Below are positions 10,118-20,699 of a stretch of DNA of 34,978 nucleotides, piece by piece. The notes below the pieces were generated by a model. It was not told the origin of the DNA and did not search any database. It saw only the letters and a program-made list of their open reading frames with translations. Both the position numbers and the translations under genes were made by a program. Source of the DNA: Welwitschia mirabilis. Lineage: Eukaryota > Gnetophyta > Gnetopsida > Welwitschiales. The stretch covers positions 6,721,103 through 6,756,080 of the forward strand of contig JBOZIK010000001.1 in NCBI GenBank assembly GCA_051453625.1. The letters are read 5' to 3'. Within the stretch, counting starts at the first letter, position 1, and each line of letters starts with the position of its first letter.

Positions 10118-12408
10118 AGATTACGACATTTGGGTCACTTTCATCTATATTAGTGTGTTGTGTTGTGAAAAATCTATATATATTTATGATTTACAGGATC
10201 TGTTTGAGGATGTAACGTTTGCACAAATACACACCACAATACTCATAATATAGGTTGCCTTTAACCCTAAAAAACATTAAAGAACTTTATCAAGTTGAAT
10301 GCTTAAAAACACATTCATGTGTGATTCTTATGCAGATGGAAAAATTTAATATTAAACCTATGACAATCAATATTTTTCTTAGATTGACGATAATTTTAAC
10401 TTTAATACCTTACTAATCCCATAAGGAGGTGATGTGGATGACATTACTAGCATGAGACTTTTCTCATTTTCATAGAAATGAAAACTAAAAATGGAATTAC
10501 ATTTAGTCAACTATTATTTGATTATATTTTGGAGAAAACTTAATAAAGACTTCTTGAAGAAGTACTTTATTACATACAAAACCAATGAGTCAAGAAGAAA
10601 AATGTTATTTTGTCACAAAATGATAATGAATATTTGCACAAAGCCTTTTAATTTGTTCGACATATTTTGATGAAATGACCCTAACATGGATTTGAAACTT
10701 TTATATACTAAGTATATTTTATGAAGAATTAATAATAAAATGTAGATGAATGATTGAATTAACAAGTGAAAGAATGTTACATCTAAGCAATTAGATAAGG
10801 CATGGAAAGTTATATAATTAATGCAAGGCATTGTATGCAATTTTTTACATCATTGTTGTATTGTTGGTCACCAAAAGCATGATCAAGAAACATGAAATAA
10901 CTTTCATAGTTCAATTATGTTGACCTTTTGGTTAACCAATTTTGCATGTATGTTACCTAATGGGGTATTTTGTTAATGCATTACACTAATTTACTTTATT
11001 AATGTATTTCCTCAAACTTCTTAATAAATGATCAACCATCCTCAAGAAGAGGAGACCTTTTGTACCTAGAATTCTCCTTATTTTGATTTTGAATTTTATT
11101 TCAAGAACATTATATCATATGCTTACTGCAAAGAAGAACATTATATCATATTTAAAAGTTTCTTTTAGAGCTTGTATTTTTGTTTTTAATTTAAAACATA
11201 GTAACTTTTTCCTTTATTCAATTTCTTCCTTTATACTTTCATGATCTCTGTTGTTTTTTTGTATTCAAGATGTCATGGAGTACTATTACTATGGTAGTCT
11301 AATTAATTTAATAATTACAATTTCATAATAAAACCTAATTATTATGTGAATGAAACTTAATTGTAGTTAAATAATAACTTTTGATAAAGGTGAAATTTAA
11401 GTTAGATATTTAATATAGGTTTGATACAATGTCATTTTTTGTTCTATACTCTTTTATTAGTTCTTTATATTATGAATCATAAAATGCTAACATAATACTT
11501 AACTATCCATCTTTACTAATATATAACATCATTGATTGTTAACTTATGGAGATATAAGTATAAGTAAAGTGCAAAATGACTTGTGTTAGTTAATTTGTTC
11601 AACTAGGATGACTTACATCATTTTGTGTTAAATCATTGTCGTTGTTGTGAAGTATGATATCTTAGGCTAATTGTCGATGATCATGTGGATGTCTAGTAGT
11701 ACAAGCAACAAACTTATATTTTGTAGTCCAACAAGAAATGTGACTCAGGTATTCATGAGATATTTTAAAGATCACAGTTGTTTTGGTGTGTTTGCCATTA
11801 CAAGTAGGGAAAATATAAAAATTTTTAATTAATAAGCACCACTAGGGGAGGAAATACATCTTGTAAATTGCATTTTTTACTCCTTCATAGTTAACTTTTA
11901 ATGTTTACTTAATCAGATAAGAAAGAAAACCTTAAGAAGTATCCTTAAGTAGTTTAATTTTTAGTATTTATTAGATCTTTCAGTTATCATTAGAAATTAT
12001 TTAGCATATGATGTTATTTTCTTTCTTTTAGAAACATGAAATTGTTTCTAGTACTAGTAGTTTAGAAAGTTTTTAAATAAATTTAACACCTTTGATATAA
12101 TTATAAAAGGCATATCTCTATGAAACTAGAAATATGAAATCCATTGAACTCTGATTGCAAAGCAAATAAAGGAGATAGTAGAGGAAGAGAAACCCATAAA
12201 ACAAGCAAAAGGGAATTCTCAACTGCAAATATAAAGGAAGATATGCTTAATATATTAGATTGTTTGTCATGAAGATTAAAGATCCACATTAACATTATTC
12301 CATTTTCATATCATCATTCACCATTCACGTTCACTATTTAAAGTAATTCCATTTAATTCTACTCCATCTTGATTTTATCTTTGCATCTATTTTGTATGTT
12401 ACATCTCA
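10118..12408. other. AT-rich region, no gene recognised
   Basis: Dense stops on both strands. Small open stretches (for example 10613-10840 on the minus strand) read as hydrophobic low-complexity peptides. No RT, gag, transposase or RNA gene motif was found. Confidence 0.6.
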
Positions 12409-12640
12409 TTTTGCATTTCATCAATTATTATTCTTCCATCTACCACTCTTTATCTCACTTTTGTAATGCATTGTNNNNNNNNNNNNNNNNNNNNNNNNNN
12501 NNNNNNNNNNNNNNNNNNNNNNNNNNNNNNNNNNNNNNNNNNNNNNNNNNNNNNNNNNNNNNNNNNNNNNNNNNTTTTGCATTTCATAAATTATTATTCT
12601 TCCATCTAACACTCCTTATCTCACTTTTGTAATGCATTGT
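12409..12640. repeat. 66-bp sequence duplicated on both sides of a 100-N gap
   Basis: The 66 bp at 12409-12474 and at 12575-12640 match with three substitutions, and the N run 12475-12574 (exactly 100) lies between them. Either a short tandem repeat broke the assembly, or two overlapping contig ends or haplotypes were joined without merging. Confidence 0.9.
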
Positions 12641-13205
12641 ACCATAATTCATTGTGCATTAAATGTACCACCATCATTACATTATCATTTAATATCAAAG
12701 TTTGCTTTGTGTACTATGTAGCATAACTTGCTAATGCACATCATGATCATTATCAAATCAAATGATTCAAATATCTCACATGCTAATTGATCTATCCTAC
12801 TTGCTTTCTTTTCACTTGAAAGGAAAAATAGTATGATATTTTTCACAAGTGCACTATCTTGTGAAAATTATAAGTGATGTAAGATAAGTTTCTTTTGGAA
12901 AAGAGTGGAAATATAATATAATCCATTACTTCATGCAGTTATATCACTTTCATAAGAAATTACATAAAAGAATCATCAAATTATTATATGATTCTATGTG
13001 ACATTTCACTATGCAAAGCATAAAGATAATAAAGAAATGATGACCACTAATACATAATTTCATAAAATCATTAATATGTTTTATTATTAATTTAATCAAA
13101 ATAAATATTAAAAAATTTAAAAATTTAAAAATTAAATCATATTTATAAACTTATTTGTAATTGTATTTAGAAGTTCTTATATATAACCAAAATGCCAAAA
13201 GGCAC
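12641..13205. other. AT-rich region, no gene recognised
   Basis: Very AT-rich, including an A/T-only run of TTTAAAAA-type repeats at about 13105-13130. It borders the point where copia element 1 stops abruptly. Confidence 0.5.
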
Positions 13206-13700
13206 ACTTCACAACAGCTTGTTTTAGGTCATATAAATCCTCGTTTAATTTATACACATGTTTGGGTAATTTCGGATTAATAAATCCAGGAGGTTGAGCC
13301 ATGTAAGCTTCTTCCTTAATATAACCATTAAAAAAGACACTTTTGACATTCATCTGATATAACATGATTTTATGATAATAAGCAAAAGAAAGAATCATTT
13401 TTATTGCTTAAAATCTAGCGACTAAGGTGAAGGTTTTTCCATAATCAATTCCTTCCTGCTGACTATATCCTTGAGATACTACTCTATCTTTATTTTGAAT
13501 GACGTTGTGATGTTCATATTTCTTGTTTTAAAAAATCCACTTAGTTTCAATGATGTGTTTTTCTTGACGAGGAGGAACTAAGTCCTAAACTTTATTTCTT
13601 CCAAACTGATTTAACTCTTTATATATGGCTAGCATTCATGCTTCATCATGTTCTGCTTTTTGAAAAGTCTTAGATGCTAGGGAAGAACCAAAGCACAAAA
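13206..13700 (-). pseudogene. reverse transcriptase (N-terminal third), copia element 1
   Basis: From right to left: ELNQFGRNKV.DLVPPRQEK, TKWIF, then RVVSQGYSQQEGIDYGKTFT (the copia 'QGYSQxEGIDYxETFAPVAR' block) and, from 13398, MILSFAYYHKIMLYQMNVKS with FFNGYIKEEAYMAQPPGF. QMNVKSVFFNG corresponds to QMDVKSAFLNG, so the first catalytic aspartate is Asn, a single G-to-A type change. The last family residues are LYDLKQA near 13213. The sequence then leaves the family pattern, and the YxDD box and RNase H are absent. It would have made cDNA in the particle; here it is a truncated pseudogene. Confidence 0.92.
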
Positions 13701-13929
13701 GACTATGAATTATGCTTTTATCACTTCTCATTGTTGTTCATTGTCCTCGATTACTTATGATATTTTCTTAGGGGTTATCTCTCTTAGTCATAAGAGTAAG
13801 AGAGAAATATTTATTTGTATTAACTATTTTAGTTTATTTAGATGTTTATTGTTCATCATGATTTATAGAAATAGGAATGGTTATGTTATCTTTAATTCTT
13901 GTAATAGGAGAAGCATCTTATTTTGTGTT

Positions 13930-15005
13930 GTTCACTTTAACATGGGCAAATTCTTCTAACTTATAAGATGATTTGTCGTAGACTCCATATGCCTTATTTG
14001 ACATGGAATACTCCAAGAATGTTTTTTCATCAGCCTTAGATTCAAATTTATCAGTTGTACCTTTGTCCTTAAGAATTAAACACTTACTGCCCCACACTTT
14101 GAAGTAATGAAAGGTTTCTTGCTATGCCATAATTTATATGTTTTCTTACTTATCCCTAGTCATAAGAAAACTCTATTATTTATGTAATAGGCAGTGTTTA
14201 CATCTTTAGCCCAAAAGTGTTGTGATAAAGCTTATTCATTTAACAGGGTTCTCTTCATTTTAATGAGAATCCTATTCTTTTTTTTAGCCATACCATTCTA
14301 TTGAGGAGTTTTAGGGGTAGATAATTGATGAAGGATTCCGTTGTTGTCATAATATTTTCAAATTTCTCATTCACAAATTCATCTATTCTATTAGGCTAAA
14401 TTTTCTTGATGGTATGCCCTTTTTAATTTTGAATTTTTTTATAGATTTTCCCAAACATTTCAAAATCTTCTTCCTTGTTTGACAGAAAAGATACCCAACT
14501 GAATCTTGAAAAATCATCAGCCATGATTAGAAAATATGTTCTTCCTCCTATGCTTCTAGTCTACATTGGTCCTATCAAATCCATATAGATTAAATCTCAG
14601 GGTCTAACAAAAAATATTTTCATTTTACTTTTGGCATAAGAATAACATATCATGGCTTGGAAACATATAGTTTGGGCAATTATATTATAATATCGTTAGA
14701 GAAAATATTCTTTAGGTCTTTCAAGTTCAGGTGCCCTAACCTTCTATGCCAAAGATTGACATCTTCATCATTGGCCATATAGCATATATCACTTATTTTC
14801 TTATCACTGTCCAAATATTACATGCATTTAAATCTATTGCTAGTGAGAATGATGTTATTAGAGAGAGAATTTCACACTACCCACTTTTCTTTATAAAATA
14901 AAATGATATTACCCTTGCTACGAATCTAAGAAATACTGAGTAGATTGCGTTTCAAACCTTTTACAAGATAGACATCATTAATGGTGGGATGATGCTTGTT
15001 TGCAT
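13930..15005 (-). pseudogene. integrase with gag-pre-integrase domain, copia element 1
   Basis: The start near 15000 reads INDVYLVKGLKRNLLS, the end of the protease-integrase linker. Near 14745, DVNLWHRRLGHLNLKDLKNI is the HHCC zinc-binding start of copia integrase. The core begins at about 14580 (DLIYMDLIGPM, then MADDFSRFSWVSFLSNKEED), giving catalytic Asp positions in DLxGP and further on. It continues with NRMVW.KKRIG (from 'QQNGVVERKNR') and KRTLLNE.ALSQHFWAKDVN. The C-terminal part near 14090-13950 is KVWGSKCLILKDK ... KADEKTFLEYSMSNKAYGVY, the usual 'FGCKCF..., GIFLGYS' region. Several stops and frameshifts interrupt it. Identification is secure; activity is lost. Confidence 0.9.
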
Positions 15006-15800
15006 GCCAAAATTGACATTATAAACAAGTATAATTGATTAATTAACATAGGGAGAAACATTAACAAGATTATTTTATTACATATCAATCTTTTATTCCC
15101 TTTATATTGTTTTTAATGCAATTATGGATTTCCCTCAACATTAGCAAGTTTATTAATGGCTTTTGAAGAATACTTTTAAAATTGACTGATTTCTAGCATC
15201 AAACGCTAACGCCACTAGCTAGGACTATCGGTATCATTGACCTTTTGAGGAAAAACTTATAAACTCTCATGTTCCTATACCATCTCAAGGAATTCATTAC
15301 ATTTCACTTATGGGCTCAATCGGATATAAATCATATCTAACCTTAAATTGTGGTAACACTTAGCAGAAGTACAAATTGGCACATCATAATGACATGTGGC
15401 ATAATGAGGATGATCAAGACAAAGATACATGACGTGGCAATCATTGAGAGCATCATCAACAGCTAAAGGACACGTTATCACCATGTTTACACTTGAAGAC
15501 AAAGAAATACTCTTTATGGCTACATGCCAAATACACCAACACTCATGTGGTGGATGAGATTATGCCTCCATGCTGAGCCTTAAGGACTTGACGATTTAGT
15601 GGATGTTTCACGGTGCATCAATCATTAGAGCAAAGATGGAACGAAAGATGAATTGATTAGATCTTTAGAGCACCCCATTCCCTTGCGTTATTAACTGAAG
15701 AGCATTTTAATTCTTAATTCTGATTTTTATTGTGTTTGAGTTTTTCATTATAATTTAGAATAATCTTATTTCTCTTGATTAACTTACCACTTATATCCCT
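15006..15800. other. ~0.8 kb insert splitting protease from integrase in copia element 1
   Basis: Protease coding ends near 15810 and the protease-integrase linker resumes near 15000. In intact copia elements these are adjacent. The intervening DNA reads as no protein in either strand. It contains TGACATGTGGCA (15390) and TGACGTGGCA (15430), the ACGTGG-type motifs common in plant LTR promoters, so a solo LTR is one possibility. I could not place convincing TG...CA ends or a target-site duplication. Confidence 0.45.
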
Positions 15801-16035
15801 ATGAAAAAATGATTATGGGTGTAAACTTAGATAAACCTGGATCATTGCAAAGCTATAATCAATGTTGGTTTGGTAGGAATAGAACCTTTACCAATAATTT
15901 GTCCTTGACTATTATCACCAAAGGTGACTTCTTCACCATTATAGTCTTGAAAGGAAGTAAGCAACTTCTTGTTACATGTCTAGAGAAACCACTATTAAGG
16001 TATTATTTAGCTCTTTCTTGAGCCTTGAACATAGC
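15801..16035 (-). pseudogene. aspartic protease, copia element 1
   Basis: On the minus strand the reading is YLNSGFSRHVTR, the counterpart of the copia active-site block 'WYLDSGCSRHMTG', with the catalytic Asp changed to Asn. After one frameshift the text continues VTFGDNSQGQIIGKGSIPTK, matching 'VTFGDNxKGxIIGxG' of the flap region, then LIIALQ and a stop. Protease would process the gag-pol polyprotein. A D-to-N change in the triplet should abolish catalysis by itself. It sits between the gag knuckle region and the foreign insert. Confidence 0.85.
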
Positions 16036-16089
16036 ATAAGCAAATAAGAATGTGGTAGTATTCTTTCTTATCATTGCAGGTTGCTCTTA

Positions 16090-17703
16090 TTACATTATTG
16101 ATTGAGAGGTTTCTTGACAAATTTCATGTTATTATTGAATCCAAAGTAGGAAGATTTTTTATAGGAACAAGTAAATGGGATATGACCATTTTGGTTCCAA
16201 AAGTGATATTTTAAGTTTACCCTACTAAAGAATTGATACTTAACACTTGGATCAAAGATTTAGAAATGGGAGGATACATTATCAAGGGTACCTAACCTAG
16301 ATTTGTCATATGGACTTCTTTCTATTCCTAAGAGCTTGTTTGAATTTTTTTCCCCTTGAATTAAACCAATTGGCTATCAATTTTTCATCTTCAAGTACTC
16401 CTATTAAGGAATGGATTTTTGAGTTAGCATCTTTTAGCCTGATCTCTAGATCAACTATAACTTTTTTGTACAAAATGTTTTTCTTACTAAGATTTAGGCT
16501 AATCAAATAAAGATTTTCATAAGCATCTAAGAGTTCATCCTATTTAAAATTCAAATTGTCACAATCATGAAAGTCATTTTCTAAAGCTATTTGATCATTA
16601 CTCAATAAGAAGACACTAGTAGTAAAATAGTGGAGGATTGGGGTACATACCTCATTTATCACAGCAAGAAGTCCAAAAGTCATAGCTTCTTTGTCATCAC
16701 TTGAATGAAAAAGGACCACATCAGAGTCATCATCCCATATTGCCTTTAGCATCTTTTTTTTTTTTATTTTTCTTTTGATTTCATATATCTCTTCTCATTT
16801 GCATAATCTGAAGCAACTTGACCAAATCCTTTATATTCATAACATTGAATTGATGATAATAATTTCTTATCTTTTTCATTTCCATATTTGATTGGTCTCC
16901 TTGCACTTTTTCCTTCTTTCTATTTTCTGAGAAACCTTTTGAAGTTCCTTATCAATAAAGTAAGATCTTCATCACATTCATCTTTGCATGAAGGATCTTC
17001 TTCTTCTCCTTTAAAGGCTTTAAGTGCTATACTTTGCTTTTTGGGTGCTTCATCTTCTACAAAATAATTACCTCATAAGCCATTAAAGAACCTACTAGCT
17101 CCTCCACCTTCATTTGATCCTTGTCTTTGCTTTTTTCAATGGCCATAATTTTTCATCTAAAGTTTGGGGTTAGACATTTGAGAATTTTCCTAATTACCTT
17201 TGAAGAGCTCTTTCTCTAAGGCCCTCAATATTATTGACAATGTTGTTGATTGTGGTTGTATATTCAACCACAGATTTGATTTCCTCCATCTTGATATTTA
17301 TAAACTTAGTAGCAAGCAATTATAGCTTTACATTTTTGACCACATTCTTTCCTTCATGAGTAATCTTTAGGGTTTTCCATATATCTTTGGCTATTGTGCA
17401 TTAGACTACTCCTTCATACTTGTCATTAGATAAGGCACATATGATAGCGTTCATTACTTAAGCGTTAAGCTGAGCCTTCCACTTGTCATCAGGATTCCAT
17501 CCACTTGTAGCTTTCAGAGTAGTATCACCATTGTTGTCCAATTTTGTAAGAAGTTAATATCCTTTCAGAACCATTTCCAAAATATCTAGAACTAAAGAAT
17601 TCATAAAGATTATCATTTTTGACTTCCAGTGAGCATAGTTGGTACTAATGAAGAATGGTGGTTTTATAACAGCCTATTCTTTTAGGTAGCTTGAGGATGT
17701 CAT
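16090..17703 (-). pseudogene. gag (UBN2-type) with two degenerate zinc knuckles, copia element 1
   Basis: The start is an ATG at 17703-17701 (MTSSSYLKE), 51 bp after the primer binding site. Next come FFISTNYAHWKSKM (the 'F.G.NY..W...M' opening of copia gag), WNPDDKWKAQLNA, CTIAKDIWKTLKITHEGKN and INNIVNNIEGLRER, the core of the UBN2 family. CYEYKGFGQVASDYA near 16850 is a CCHC knuckle with two Cys and the His replaced. An acidic stretch follows (WDDDSDVVLFHSSDDKEA, 16540-16752), then a coiled-coil with DEKLIANWFNSRGKKFKQAL (16306-16506). A second knuckle, YHFWNQNGHIPFTC near 16200, has lost its first two Cys. Stops break the frame. A long gag with two knuckles is usual in Sireviruses. Confidence 0.88.
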
Positions 17704-17753
17704 AAAGTTCTAAACCTAAAAACACAAATATTCAAACGAATCTAGAGCAACCA

Positions 17754-17766
17754 GGCTCTGATACCA
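17754..17766 (-). promoter_or_regulatory. primer binding site, tRNA-iMet type
   Basis: The minus strand reads TGGTATCAGAGCC, the standard plant copia primer site complementary to the 3' end of initiator tRNA-Met. It lies just inside the LTR end and 51 bp before the gag ATG, which fixes the element's orientation. The plus-strand GGCTCTGATACCA is this site, not a tRNA gene. Confidence 0.93.
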
Positions 17767-17768
17767 GT

Positions 17769-18891
17769 TATTAGAATTGTAAAGGCATCCTAGAGCAAGG
17801 TGAATAGGGTGTTTTATAAACTTTTCTATCAAATTATTTTTAGCTAAAATAACCCTTAAGAATAATAGCTAATAAAATTAGTGAAAACAGAAAACCATAA
17901 AATACAAGGAATACTTCAAAATTTTATAGCAGTTTGTCCTTTTGGCTACTCCACTCTAAGGGGGTAGCAACAGCTTCTAGCCCCTTGGTTTGCTTAGCTC
18001 TTCAAATTTACAGAACCCTTTCCTTAGGGATGTTAATTCCTTAAAATGCTCTTCTTCCAAGATACTTAACAACAATGCTCAAACTTGAGTATACAATAGA
18101 ATGAAACAATTATAATTTGATGGATATAGAATGCCTAGAAATGCACTAAACATTAGGTTGGAAGTACAATAACTCAAAGAATAAAATACTCATTTTGGAG
18201 TAATGGCTCAGAAAAGTGCCTTTTTTACAATAATGGATAGTTCAAAAGTTTTGTACAACTTTGTTCCCCTTGCTATCATCTTCATCAGGCTTTTATGCAA
18301 GAGTTGACTCAAAATATAGCTATTATAATCTCAAAAGGTGAGCCCTCAATATTGGTTAAAATGCCTGCAAATCTCTATACTTGTTGCCTTATCGAAATGC
18401 TAAATCAAATGTTTAGAAAAATTGACTTTTGGCTTCAATGTTTGCTTGACCAGACATCCCATTTAGAAAATCCGGACATCCTAGTTTTAATATTTGACCC
18501 TGTAATAAATTGACTAAATGACTGGATATCCCATTTCATGTCTCGGACTTCCCCTTTTCATTTTGCCAAAAACAGGCCTGGACGTCCTGATAAAGGACTT
18601 AGACATCCTCATACATAGAGGTCGTATGCAGGAGCAGACGACGCAGTTTTTAGATCTAGTCATCCCTATACAAATTAGGTGTGTATTGGGCAGATGTCCT
18701 GGTTTCATATTTAGATGTTCCCATATGCACATTCACTAGATTTCTCAGTTTTGGCTCTTTTGAGATAGCGCAGTTGGGTCTGGTGCCTTTCAAAGATACT
18801 GCACATATTTTTCTAAGGGCTTTTTCATGCTTAGTTTATTCTTTTTTGAGCTTTGGACTATCTACTGAGTCCACTGGTTATCATTGAAACA
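17769..18891 (-). repeat. 5' LTR of copia element 1
   Basis: It begins (minus strand) with TGTTTCAATGATAACC at 18891 and ends next to the primer site at about 17769. An alternative CA end is at 17778. Length is about 1.12 kb. It holds the 'GGCTACTCCACTCT' block (17944) that also appears in the LTR at 29665 as 'CCTACTCCACTCT', which shows relationship, and a palindromic array at 18448-18723. No second copy lies in the window, so ends rest on TG...CA logic and PBS position. Confidence 0.7.
18448..18723. repeat. degenerate GGACGTCC palindrome array in LTR of copia element 1
   Basis: At least eight copies of an octamer-like core: CAGACATCCC (18451), CGGACATCC (18473), TGGATATCCC (18523), CGGACTTCCC (18544), TGGACGTCC (18579), TAGACATCC (18600), CAGATGTCC (18691) and TAGATGTTCC (18712). 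The intact palindrome is GGACGTCC. The other forms mostly differ at the central CG. Palindrome-rich LTR control regions are a known Sirevirus feature. Confidence 0.75.
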
Positions 18892-18929
18892 TAAACCTTC
18901 AATAAAAAGGACTAGCCTCACCTATATTC

Positions 18930-19540
18930 TTAACTTTTGAGTTGCATAAAATATAGAGAGGATTGAAAATTGCCAAAAGCCATTTAGCATGTTCAGAGGC
19001 AACCTATCATTGTAGCTCAAAAATTTCTTTCCAAGCTTAAGAATTGAAACAAGAATGAATGGCCATTTTAATGGTGAGAAAAGGGCCTTGCTTACACAAA
19101 TGTGGAATTCTAAGAGTACCTAACTCAATTGGAAGGATACAATTTTCCCAACCAATTTTATGAAATCCTTTTTTAGTAGGTCGAGTATACCATGAAAAAA
19201 AGAAAAGAAAAGTATGGATGTGGACACATGAAAAGCTTTAGCTAAAGAAATTATAAATCTTAGAAACAAAACTAGAATAGCTAAAAGAATGTCTCTAACA
19301 AATGCTCAATGCCCTGCTAAGATCAATGGTTCAGGGTGCCATTTTTGGACTTTTCCCTTAATCTTCTAGAGCACAGGCTTTCAATGTGTGCATCATGTGA
19401 ACTTAAAAGGGAGGAAAAATTCCTAATAATCTAAAGGATTTGTTCGGTTGAACCCAGGTAATTTGAATATCTAAATTTTAATCATTCATTATGTGCTGCT
19501 AGTTGGTAACAATCTTTTGTTGAGACCAACATCACTACAA
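18930..19540 (-). pseudogene. LINE fragment (region after RT palm), probably continuous with 22020-22260
   Basis: Minus-strand reading from 19500 down gives TWVQPNKSFRLLGIFPPFKF (the 'YLGIP' block that follows the RT palm in plant LINEs), then KIKGKVQKWHPEPLILAGH.AFVRDILLAI, matching 'KI..KL..WK...LSLAGRI..V..VL..IP'. Near 19180, TRPTKKGFHKIGWENCILPI then ELGTLRIPHLCKQ match 'KKGFH...W...CLP...GGLGI'. Finally there is AWKEIF. Only a few stops occur over ~180 codons. This is the thumb/connector and C-terminal part of an L1-type ORF2, whose product would nick DNA and reverse-transcribe in the nucleus. The palm part is missing here but appears at 22020-22260 in the same orientation. Confidence 0.68.
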
Positions 19541-19849
19541 GTAAAAACTTGGGGACTCTTAAAATGAAAAGGAAGGATCTCCAGTTGTCCATTCTGTTGG
19601 TGTCGAAACACTAGTAAAGAAATTCTTCTTTGGCCTTCTCTAAACATATTCTTGAGGTTTTTCAAGTTAGATTTTGAAAGTCAAAGGCATTTAAGCCCCA
19701 AACCTTTTTACGTATTTTCACTAAACAAGATTGGATAAAGTGTGGATGGTAAGCAAACTTAAATGCTTTTTAAGCAAATGGCTTATATAGTTTCAATGAT
19801 CCTTGAAACATGATCATTATTAACATATTGATAAGTGTACTATAGTACA

Positions 19850-20620
19850 ATTGAAAATTTCCATATCAACAGAAAACCTTTCTTTATATGAACGTTTAAA
19901 TTGTGTTAGGCAAGCCAAGAGTAAGAAATCATTAACAATTGCATTACCATTGAAATCAATGGTGAAGGCCATCAGAGAATCTCCGGCGCAGAGAGTGGTG
20001 GCCAATGGAAGGGGAGAAGCCCTTCCTAAAGTGAAGAGATTGTTGCTATGTCCGGTGTCAAGCAGTCCATCTACAGCAGAAAGTTTCTTCCCTGATACCA
20101 TCTTATTTTGCTCTTAACAGTAGCGATGGATCTGTTCAGAATGACAAGATTTTTGATCAAATATCAAGCTCTGATTTCTCTTGAAAATAAAGATGGAGAA
20201 CTGGAAACAAGAGAATTTGTACGTTTGTCCTCATGTGGATCTGACCAAACTACTCCTGAAATTTCAGTGTCCGATGAGAAAGAAAAAGATGACAATTGCA
20301 CAACAACAGATAAACAATATCTAAGTGAAAATTCAAGATGTGTCGCAGATAAAAGACGCTTGGTCTGGATGGTCTTTCTTCTCTGCTATTGTTTCCCTGC
20401 CTAAGCTTCCCGTCATGCAGTCACCTTTGCTGCAAACGTACCTCCTTCTTTTTCCGCAATTAAATGCATTAAAAGGTAAGCCCATGAACGGCATTCACGC
20501 TCTTCTTCATGCTTTAAACTCGCTAACAGTGTGCTTCAAAATTGCTGACCATTCAAATAGCCATGCCAGCAAAAACATTAAAGTACCTTCTGCAGAATAT
20601 AATGCAGCTACTACATAACT
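19850..20620 (+). pseudogene. gene-like fragment, unknown, plus-strand reading
   Basis: I do not recognise a family. The segment has a more balanced base composition than its surroundings and longer open stretches. One (19851-20117) reads SMVKAIRESPAQRVVANGRG and LLLCPVSSSPSTAESFF. The next, in another frame (about 20160-20370), is hydrophilic, Ser/Thr/Asp/Glu-rich: ENKDGELETREFVRLSSC, EKEKDDNCTTTDKQYLSENS. Such composition suits a disordered protein region better than random AT-rich DNA. Frames change and stops occur, so it would be a pseudogene or captured exon. The opposite strand is also open at 19820-20101, so the coding strand of the left part is uncertain. Confidence 0.35.
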
Positions 20621-20699
20621 TAATTGCAGTCCTCATGCAAGCATTCACACTGACACTGATTGCAGAGAATCGAGTGAAACAGTGCAAGGAGGCGCGTCA

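Larger units (their letters stand above)
13206..18891 (-). mobile_element. Ty1/copia element 1, Sirevirus-like, 3' half missing
   Basis: Read on the minus strand from 18891 down: LTR, tRNA-iMet primer binding site, gag with two degenerate CCHC knuckles, protease, a foreign insert, gag-pre-integrase and integrase, then the first third of RT. The order PR-IN-RT is Ty1/copia. Two separate zinc knuckles, the iMet PBS and a palindrome-rich LTR fit Sireviruses. RT stops at DLKQA near 13213, and no RNase H, polypurine tract or 3' LTR follows, so a deletion or a rearranged junction removed the 3' half. Stops and frameshifts are frequent throughout. Confidence 0.88.

Noticed and set aside
9993-10253. 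Plus-strand 86-residue hydrophobic frame
   Set aside because: It crosses the tentative LTR end and resembles no family; treated as chance.
15308-15502. Minus-strand 64-residue Cys/His-containing frame
   Set aside because: Cys and His are not in a zinc-finger spacing, and the segment is part of a noncoding insert.
17754-17766. GGCTCTGATACCA as a tRNA 3' end
   Set aside because: No cloverleaf upstream; it is the copia primer binding site read on the opposite strand, next to an LTR end and gag start.
18295-18887. Overlapping open frames on both strands in 18.3-18.9 kb
   Set aside because: They arise from the palindromic LTR array of copia element 1, whose self-complementarity opens both strands.
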